A DNA stretch of 13,156 nucleotides from Paracoccaceae bacterium (GTDB taxonomy: Bacteria > Pseudomonadota > Alphaproteobacteria > Rhodobacterales > Rhodobacteraceae), in the NCBI GenBank assembly GCA_009920225.1, contig RGAJ01000021.1:1-13156 (forward strand), given 5' to 3'. The notes beneath the pieces were generated by a model that was given only the letters and a program-made list of their open reading frames with translations, was not told the DNA's origin and made no database searches. Position numbers and translations under genes: made by a program. Position 1 is the first letter of the stretch. The number at the start of each line of letters is the position of its first letter. Below are positions 8,305 to 13,156 of this stretch, piece by piece.

Positions 8305-9681
8305 TTACATCAGTTTTCGGCGACGGGTGACCTTGATGTCAAGGGTGTTAATTTTTTTGCGCAAAGTATTGCGATTCATCCCCAAAAGATCGGCACATTT
8401 GGCTTGGTTTCCGGCCGTTGCATCCAATGCCAATTCGATCAAAGGGATCTCAATTTCCTGCAATACCCGATCATAAAGGCCCGCAGGCGGCAAGTCTGAG
8501 CCATGCAAGTCAAAGTATCGGCGCAAATGACGTTCCACGTCAGCCCCCAGATTTTCGGTGCCTGTGGGCTTGAGAACCTCGCGCATTTCTGGTTGGTTGA
8601 CCAGCGTTTGTTCCACCTCGGCCAAGGAAATCTCGGCCTCGCGGGCGGTTAAGCCCAAGCGCTTGACCACGTTTTCCAATTGACGCACGTTGCCCGGCCA
8701 GCTGTATTTGCGCAAAATTCCCATCGCGGCCTCGCCAAATCCGCGTGCAGGCGTTCCATCGCGCTCTAATCGTGTCAAAAAGCTTTGTGCAAGTAATGGG
8801 ATATCATCAACCCGCTCGCGCAGCGCGGGGATTTCAATCGTAGCCCCCCCCAAACGGTAATACGCATCTGATCGAACCTGTTCGGTTTTCACCGCATCGG
8901 CCAGATTGCCCTGAAGCGTTGCAATAAAGCGCGGCGAATAATCCCCGGGATTGTCCATCATGCGCACGATGCGGGCTTGGCTTTCATGCGTGAAATCGGA
9001 CAGTTCCTCGAATAAGATGCTGCCCCCTTTGGCACGCGCCAAAATCTTGGCCGGACCATCCAATTCGATCATATCACTGGCCACAACCGTCACAAAGGGC
9101 AGGTTTCGGCGATCCGAAAAATCATGCAACATGCGTGCAATCAGGCTTTTGCCGCTGCCGCTTTCGCCTGAAATCATGACAGGCAAATCTGCGTTCATCA
9201 CACGCGCCACGACACGGTAAAGCCCCTGCATCACAGGCGTCTTTCCGATCAAGGGCATCGCGTCGGTATCATCATTGGCGTGAAGATTGCCGACATCTTT
9301 GATGCGTGGCGCGCTGCGCTTGTGCTCTAACGCCTTGCCCACCCGTTTCATCAGATCAGGCAGGTCAAAAGGTTTGGGAAGATAATCGAATGCATTGACT
9401 TCGGCCGCTTGGATCGCCGTCATGATCGTATTTTGTGCCGAGATCACAATCACGGGCAGGTTTGGCCGCTCGGCTTGGATTTTAGGGAGCATTTCCAATC
9501 CGTTTCCGTCCGGCATCATCACATCTGTGATCACCGCGTCGCCCTTGCCTTCTGCGGCCCAGCGCATGAGGGTTGTCAAACTTGACGTCGCATGAACACG
9601 ACACCCTGCCCGCGTCAAAGCCTGTGTTAAAACTGTGCGAATGGTACGATCATCATCCGCGACCAAAACTGTGCCATCCAT
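8305..9681 (-). CDS. ntrC: NtrC, nitrogen regulation response regulator (sigma-70-type, no GAFTGA)
   Basis: This is the response regulator partner of NtrB, controlling nitrogen assimilation genes. The receiver domain has the acidic pocket DDD (9-11), phosphoacceptor D53 and K103. The AAA+ domain begins with Walker A GESGSGKS (172-179). The Walker B region is GGSILFEEL (219-227), with Glu225 where the family usually has Asp. YYRL (274-277), LRER (287-290) and [12 protein letters not shown] (327-338) follow. A FIS-type helix-turn-helix closes the protein (about 408-450, [20 protein letters not shown]). The stretch from Walker A to Walker B is about 18 residues shorter than in E. coli NtrC, and the GAFTGA loop is gone. 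Rhodobacter capsulatus NtrC, known to activate sigma-70 promoters, is likewise reported to lack it. The ATG follows ntrB by 3 bases, with AAAGGA placed suitably upstream. Confidence 0.96.
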   Translation of the reverse strand: MDGTVLVADDDRTIRTVLTQALTRAGCRVHATSSLTTLMRWAAEGKGDAVITDVMMPDGNGLEMLPKIQAERPNLPVIVISAQNTIMTAIQAAEVNAFDYLPKPFDLPDLMKRVGKALEHKRSAPRIKDVGNLHANDDTDAMPLIGKTPVMQGLYRVVARVMNADLPVMISGESGSGKSLIARMLHDFSDRRNLPFVTVVASDMIELDGPAKILARAKGGSILFEELSDFTHESQARIVRMMDNPGDYSPRFIATLQGNLADAVKTEQVRSDAYYRLGGATIEIPALRERVDDIPLLAQSFLTRLERDGTPARGFGEAAMGILRKYSWPGNVRQLENVVKRLGLTAREAEISLAEVEQTLVNQPEMREVLKPTGTENLGADVERHLRRYFDLHGSDLPPAGLYDRVLQEIEIPLIELALDATAGNQAKCADLLGMNRNTLRKKINTLDIKVTRRRKLM

Positions 9682-9684
9682 AGC

Positions 9685-10764
9685 TTATCCTTTCTTGACC
9701 GTGTCGCGCGGCACCAGCGGCAGCGACATGCGGAAAACGGTTTTTCCCGGAACCGAACTGACAGAAATCCAACCATCATGGTCTGATATGATTTTCGAGG
9801 CCAAGGCCAATCCCAAACCGGTCCCATTTTCACGGCCCGAGACAAATGGATCAAAGACATCGTTTTTAATATCTTCGGGCAAACCCGGTCCGTCGTCGAT
9901 GATTTCAATCTGCAATGGCAATGCCTGCCCCGTCCCATCCGAACGACGCAAGCGGAAGGAATGTTCGTAATAGGTTCGCAATTTGATCGTGCCGCCCATC
10001 GGGCTTGCTTCGGACGCATTTTTCACAAGGTTCATCAAGACTTGAAGCAGCTGATCCGCATCGCCATAGGCAGGGGGCAAGGACGGGTCATAGTCTTCGA
10101 CAATCGCCATATGTGCGCCAAATCCCAATAATGCCGAACGACGCGTGCGGTCCAAGAGATCGTGTATGTTCACCTCGGATCGAACGGGCACGCGCAGATT
10201 GCCAAACTGTTCCACCTGTTCCAGCAATTTCACAATGCGGCGCGTTTCTTCGACGATCAGATCGGTCAATTCCAAATCACTGGGCTCAAGCCCCATCGAC
10301 AAAAGCTGTGCCGCGCCCGTGATCCCCGCAAGGGGGTTTTTGATTTCATGCGCCAACATTTCGGCCATCCCAATCGCGGACTTTGCAGCGGATTTCACCG
10401 TTTGTGTTTGGGTCATGCGCCCCGCCAATTCACGCGGTGCGATCAACAATATGACATGATCATCGGTCCCCACAACGGGGGCGAATTTCAGGTTACATTG
10501 CAATGGTGCGCGATCCCCAGTGCCGACATCCACATCATTCACAAACAAAGGTGTCCGCATCGTTTTGGCACGATGATAGCTTTCTTCTAACGGGGCATTC
10601 ACCATCAAACGATCAAAAATCGGAGTGCCCTTGATTGATTTATTGGACGCATTCAAAAATCCTTCGGCAGCGGGATTGATTTCGCAAATCAAATCATCCC
10701 CATCCAACAGGACCGCAGGCACAGGAATAGACGCCCAGATATTGTTCAAAACGTCCGATGTCAT
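9685..10764 (-). CDS. ntrB: NtrB (NRII), nitrogen regulation sensor histidine kinase/phosphatase
   Basis: This is the soluble histidine kinase/phosphatase that, under PII control in the family, sets the phosphorylation of NtrC. There is no membrane segment. A PAS domain occupies about residues 5-115. The dimerisation/phosphotransfer helix carries MLAHEIKNPLAGI with the phosphoaccepting H139. The ATP-binding domain has the N-box NLVKNASEA (245-253), DDGPG (290-294) and GTGLGLA (314-320). At 359 residues it matches the family. Its ATG overlaps the dusB stop (ATGA, 4 bases) and its TAA is 3 bases from ntrC, so dusB-ntrB-ntrC must be one transcription unit, as in the nifR3-ntrB-ntrC operon of Rhodobacter capsulatus. 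No key catalytic residue is missing. Confidence 0.97.
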   Translation of the reverse strand: MTSDVLNNIWASIPVPAVLLDGDDLICEINPAAEGFLNASNKSIKGTPIFDRLMVNAPLEESYHRAKTMRTPLFVNDVDVGTGDRAPLQCNLKFAPVVGTDDHVILLIAPRELAGRMTQTQTVKSAAKSAIGMAEMLAHEIKNPLAGITGAAQLLSMGLEPSDLELTDLIVEETRRIVKLLEQVEQFGNLRVPVRSEVNIHDLLDRTRRSALLGFGAHMAIVEDYDPSLPPAYGDADQLLQVLMNLVKNASEASPMGGTIKLRTYYEHSFRLRRSDGTGQALPLQIEIIDDGPGLPEDIKNDVFDPFVSGRENGTGLGLALASKIISDHDGWISVSSVPGKTVFRMSLPLVPRDTVKKG

Positions 10765-11738
10765 GCGGCGTCCTTTTCGATAAATGCGGGTTCAAGAAGA
10801 TCCAAAACCGCGTGCGGTGTTGGCGCGGTCAGGATTTTGCCGCGCAGATCGCGGTCTGTGCCTGCCTCATCCATATACCATCCCAAATGTTTGCGCGCGA
10901 TGCGCAGGCCCAAGTCTGGCCCGTAAAACTCGATCGTGCGCAGATAGTGATCGCGCACCAGATCATATAACGCCGCGCCTGTTGGCACATCGGGTTTTGG
11001 CGCCCCGAAAAGGGCATGCGCAATTTGTGCCAATATCCACGGCCGACCCTGTGCCCCACGGCCAACCATGACCCCATCTGCGCCCGACTGCTGCAGCGCG
11101 GTTTGCGCGTCTTTGACCGATAAAATATCGCCATTTGCGATGACTGGAATGCGCACCGCCTGTTTGACGCGCGCGATGGCCTGCCAATCCGCGCGTCCTT
11201 TGTAAAACTGACACCGCGTGCGTCCATGGATGGTGATCATCCTGATCCCCGCATCTTGGGCGCGTTGCGCTAAAATCGGGGCATTTAACAGATTATCATC
11301 CCACCCCAAGCGGGTTTTAAGGGTCACAGGCACATCAACGGCGGCCACCACCGCATCAATCAGGGTCAAAGCGTGATCCAGATCCTTCATCAACGCCGAT
11401 CCAGAATATCCGCTCACCACCTTTTTGGCCGGACACCCCATGTTGATGTCAATCACCCGTGCCCCCCGATCCGCGATCATTTTCGCGGCCTCTGCCATCC
11501 AATGGGCATCGCGCCCTGCAATTTGAACCGAAGTATTGGTCCGCCCGATCCCCAATTCGGCCTTGTCACGCGCACTTGGGCGGGCATTGACCATGTCATG
11601 GGATGCGATCATTTCGCTGACAACCAATCCCGCACCGAATTGCGCGACCGTATCGCGAAACGGCAAATCTGTGATCCCTGCCAACGGGGCAAGAAACACA
11701 GGCGGATCAAGCGTTACGGAGCCAAGGTCGATATTCAA
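10761..11738 (-). CDS. dusB: tRNA-dihydrouridine synthase DusB (NifR3)
   Basis: This FMN enzyme reduces specific uridines in tRNA to dihydrouridine. The TIM-barrel signature is clear: LAPLAGITDLPFR (16-28), DINMGCPAKKV (97-107) with the catalytic C102, K141 in TLKTR, H171 in TIHGRT, the FMN-contact NGDI (202-205) and GRGAQGRPW (226-234). At 325 residues the length is right. The start codon is TTG. It is chosen because AAGGTGA stands just upstream, the distance to PLAGITD matches E. coli DusB, and the next in-frame Met is at residue 43 within the domain. It is the first gene of the minus-strand run and faces ispD across a 186-base divergent region. In Rhodobacter capsulatus the homologue is called nifR3 from its place before ntrBC; the link to nitrogen control is positional, not enzymatic. 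Confidence 0.96.
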   Translation of the reverse strand: MNIDLGSVTLDPPVFLAPLAGITDLPFRDTVAQFGAGLVVSEMIASHDMVNARPSARDKAELGIGRTNTSVQIAGRDAHWMAEAAKMIADRGARVIDINMGCPAKKVVSGYSGSALMKDLDHALTLIDAVVAAVDVPVTLKTRLGWDDNLLNAPILAQRAQDAGIRMITIHGRTRCQFYKGRADWQAIARVKQAVRIPVIANGDILSVKDAQTALQQSGADGVMVGRGAQGRPWILAQIAHALFGAPKPDVPTGAALYDLVRDHYLRTIEFYGPDLGLRIARKHLGWYMDEAGTDRDLRGKILTAPTPHAVLDLLEPAFIEKDAA

Positions 11739-11742
11739 TGTG

Positions 11743-11749
11743 TCACCTT
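11743..11749 (-). promoter_or_regulatory. Ribosome binding site for dusB (TTG start)
   Basis: AAGGTGA on the minus strand, 4 bases before the TTG at 11738 (7 bases from AGG to TTG). It is the strongest Shine-Dalgarno seen in the window and supports the non-ATG start. Confidence 0.75.
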
Positions 11750-11800
11750 TTTCCTATCCGATAAACGGACCTTTGCCTATAAATCAACACATATCAGCCA

Positions 11801-11836
11801 AAAAATTAATCAAAAAATGCATATTGATTAATTTTT
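11801..11836. promoter_or_regulatory. Perfect 13-bp AT-rich inverted repeat in the dusB/ispD divergent region
   Basis: AAAAATTAATCAA (11801-11813) and TTGATTAATTTTT (11824-11836) are perfect reverse complements around a 10-base spacer that contains most of ATGCAT. The element lies 63 bases from the dusB start and 88 bases from the ispD ATG, in a promoter-bearing region. It could be a dimeric regulator's operator or a bend/architectural site; its AT content makes it weak as a terminator stem. The TTGAT/ATCAA half sites face outward, unlike an FNR box. Confidence 0.5.
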
Positions 11837-11852
11837 AACCAAATTACGGGGG

Positions 11853-11858
11853 TATCAT
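11853..11858 (+). promoter_or_regulatory. Possible -10 element for ispDF-pgpA
   Basis: TATCAT matches the TATAAT consensus at 5 of 6 positions, 66 bases before the ispD ATG. No good -35 was found at 16-18 bases upstream (the region there is AATTTT-like), so this is only a candidate. Confidence 0.25.
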
Positions 11859-11924
11859 CGCTGTTGTTATTTCGCCTGACCATCGCTACACAAGAACAAA
11901 GGCCAGAAGAAACGGATTGATTTG

Positions 11925-12578
11925 ATGCGCATCGCAGCACTTATCGTAGCGGCAGGACGCGGAACGCGCGCAGGGGGCGATACGCCAAAACAATGGCAAG
12001 CCTTGCACGGCAAGCGGGTCATTGATTGGACGTTAGAGGCGTTTCGCAGCCACCCAAGCATCACAGATATCGCAGTTGTCGTGCACCCCGATGATATGGA
12101 TCTTCTGACAGATCCCGATCTGATTGTCACCCGCGGGGGTGCGACGCGCGATCAATCGGTCAAATGTGGTTTGGATGCGCTTGCCCCACAGTGCCCTGAT
12201 CTGGTTCTGATCCATGACGCAGCGCGCGCCACAGTGTCAAAGCCCGTGATCGACGACGTGATAGATGCGCTTGCCACCCATGATGGCGCAGCCCCTGCGA
12301 TTGCGGTGACCGATGCGTTATGGGTTGGAAGAGATGGGCGCGTGACAGGCACTCAAGATCGCACCAATCTTTTTCGCGCTCAAACGCCGCAAGGGTTCAA
12401 GTTTGACAAAATTCGCAATGCCCATAGGGAACAAACAGCCCCCGCCGCAGATGACGTTGAAATTGCGCGGCGCGCAAATATGACAGTGGCCATCACCCAA
12501 GGCTGTGAAACAAACATCAAAATTACACTGCCCCAAGATTTCGAACGGGCCGAAGCAATACTAAGGACACGCAGCTGA
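11925..12578 (+). CDS. ispD: IspD, 2-C-methyl-D-erythritol 4-phosphate cytidylyltransferase
   Basis: This cytosolic enzyme couples CTP to MEP to give CDP-ME, the third step of the MEP isoprenoid pathway. The nucleotide-binding start [11 protein letters not shown] (5-15) with R15 and K22 in PKQW corresponds to the catalytic Arg20/Lys27 of the E. coli enzyme. [13 protein letters not shown] (71-83), IHDAAR (96-101, D98), AQTPQGF (152-158) and [10 protein letters not shown] (197-206, K199) follow in family order. At 217 residues it is slightly short but complete. The usual Pro after HDAAR is Ala here, a minor oddity. A TTG directly precedes the ATG; the ATG is preferred, with GGA about 8 bases upstream. 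Its TGA overlaps the ispF ATG by one base. It is a separate gene, not an IspDF fusion. Confidence 0.96.
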   Translation: MRIAALIVAAGRGTRAGGDTPKQWQALHGKRVIDWTLEAFRSHPSITDIAVVVHPDDMDLLTDPDLIVTRGGATRDQSVKCGLDALAPQCPDLVLIHDAARATVSKPVIDDVIDALATHDGAAPAIAVTDALWVGRDGRVTGTQDRTNLFRAQTPQGFKFDKIRNAHREQTAPAADDVEIARRANMTVAITQGCETNIKITLPQDFERAEAILRTRS

Positions 12579-13057
12579 TGGATATAAGACTGGGAAATGG
12601 ATATGACGTACATGCCTTTGAAACGGGCGATCACGTCATTTTATGCGGCATTCGCATTCCACATACCGCCAAGCTCAAGGGCCACTCAGACGCAGATGTG
12701 GCGATGCATGCGATCACAGATGCAATTTACGGCGCGTTGGCCCAAGGTGACATTGGCCGCCACTTCCCCCCATCTGATCCGCAATGGAAAGGGGCCGCCA
12801 GCGATATCTTTTTGAAACATGCGGGTGATTTGGCGCACGACATGGGATTTACGATCAGCAACATCGACTGCACCATAATTTGCGAGCTTCCGAAAATTGG
12901 CCCACACGCCAATGTGATGCAAGACGAATTGGCCCGCATTCTGGATATGGACGCAACCCGCATCAGCGTCAAAGCCACAACATCCGAAGAACTGGGCTTT
13001 ACAGGCCGCAAAGAGGGCATCGCAGCCATTGCGACAGCCGCCTTGGTGAAAGCATGA
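12578..13057 (+). CDS. ispF: IspF, 2-C-methyl-D-erythritol 2,4-cyclodiphosphate synthase
   Basis: This homotrimeric zinc enzyme cyclises CDP-ME 2-phosphate to MEcPP, releasing CMP, in the MEP pathway. At 159 residues it is the standard length. The metal ligands are visible as D10 and H12 in GYDVHAF and H44 in [15 protein letters not shown] (35-41), [10 protein letters not shown] (58-67) and the C-terminal signature [17 protein letters not shown] (134-150) are intact. The ATG overlaps the ispD stop (TGATG), with AAGGA upstream inside ispD. The gene ends in an ATGA overlap with pgpA, so the three genes read as one unit. It shares no operon logic with the ntr genes other than the common divergent region. 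Confidence 0.98.
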   Translation: MDIRLGNGYDVHAFETGDHVILCGIRIPHTAKLKGHSDADVAMHAITDAIYGALAQGDIGRHFPPSDPQWKGAASDIFLKHAGDLAHDMGFTISNIDCTIICELPKIGPHANVMQDELARILDMDATRISVKATTSEELGFTGRKEGIAAIATAALVKA

Positions 13058-13156
13058 CATTTTTGATCACAACCTTTTTTGGCGCGGGTTTGTTGCGCCC
13101 CGCCCCCGGCACATGGGGATCCCTCGCGGCGCTTCCTGCGGCGTGGGGCTTGTATA
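13054..13156 (+). CDS. pgpA: PgpA, phosphatidylglycerophosphatase A (5' part only)
   Basis: Only the first 34 codons are present before the window ends. They read as a membrane-start segment, [20 protein letters not shown] followed by [26 protein letters not shown] is the N-terminal signature of PgpA, which dephosphorylates phosphatidylglycerophosphate to phosphatidylglycerol at the inner membrane. The ATG overlaps the ispF TGA by 4 bases (ATGA), so it is probably co-transcribed with ispDF. The acidic catalytic region lies beyond the window and could not be checked. Confidence 0.88.
   Translation, partial: MTFLITTFFGAGLLRPAPGTWGSLAALPAAWGLY

Noticed and set aside
11801..11836. FNR/FnrL box
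   Set aside because: FNR sites read TTGAT-N4-ATCAA. Here the halves are in the opposite order (ATCAA then TTGAT) and 10 or more bases apart.
11817..11839. CtrA binding site (TTAA-N7-TTAAC)
   Set aside because: Two TTAA motifs occur but are separated by 3 bases, not 7.
11739..11850. Sigma-54 (-24/-12) promoter upstream of dusB
   Set aside because: The only GG-containing candidate (TTGGCTGATATGTGTTGAT on the minus strand) lacks GC at the required -12 spacing.
1..13156. tRNA or rRNA genes, CRISPR arrays, insertion sequences, prophage or defence genes
   Set aside because: Almost every base is accounted for by twelve housekeeping or regulatory genes, and no tandem repeats, transposase motifs or cloverleaf structures were seen in the short gaps.

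Overview
The window looks like chromosomal core DNA from an alphaproteobacterium of the Rhodobacterales (Rhodobacter/Roseobacter group). The reasons are the linked order dusB(nifR3)-ntrB-ntrC-ntrY-ntrX, the neighbouring trkA-trkH-hfq-hflX and ispD-ispF-pgpA genes, and an NtrC of the Rhodobacter type that lacks the sigma-54 contact loop. G+C is moderate by eye (not counted), lower than in classical Rhodobacter, which would suit a marine roseobacter-like relative. The genus cannot be named from this alone.

Layout. Nine genes on the minus strand fill positions 14-11738. Read in transcription order they are dusB (tRNA dihydrouridine synthase), ntrB and ntrC (nitrogen two-component pair), ntrY and ntrX (membrane sensor and its regulator), trkA and trkH (potassium uptake), hfq (RNA chaperone) and hflX (ribosome-associated GTPase). 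Spacing is very tight: dusB/ntrB overlap by 4 bases, ntrB/ntrC are 3 bases apart, ntrY/ntrX overlap by 8, and trkA/trkH and hfq/hflX overlap by 1. The larger gaps lie between ntrC and ntrY (55 bases, filled by a strong hairpin), ntrX and trkA (72 bases with a 7-bp hairpin) and trkH and hfq (104 bases, likely holding an hfq promoter). On the plus strand, divergent from dusB, lie ispD and ispF (MEP isoprenoid pathway; 1-base overlap) and the first 34 codons of pgpA (phosphatidylglycerophosphatase), which runs off the right edge.

How the genes fit together. NtrB/NtrC form the classical cytoplasmic nitrogen-status pair and NtrY/NtrX a membrane-linked paralogous pair. TrkA is the cytoplasmic nucleotide-binding gate of the TrkH potassium channel. 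Hfq and HflX act after transcription and at the ribosome. The ispDF-pgpA side is lipid and isoprenoid housekeeping.

No mobile element, CRISPR array, RNA gene or undescribed system was found. The points most worth a second look are that NtrC and NtrX both lack GAFTGA, a perfect 13-bp AT-rich inverted repeat between dusB and ispD, and the strong inverted repeat between ntrC and ntrY.
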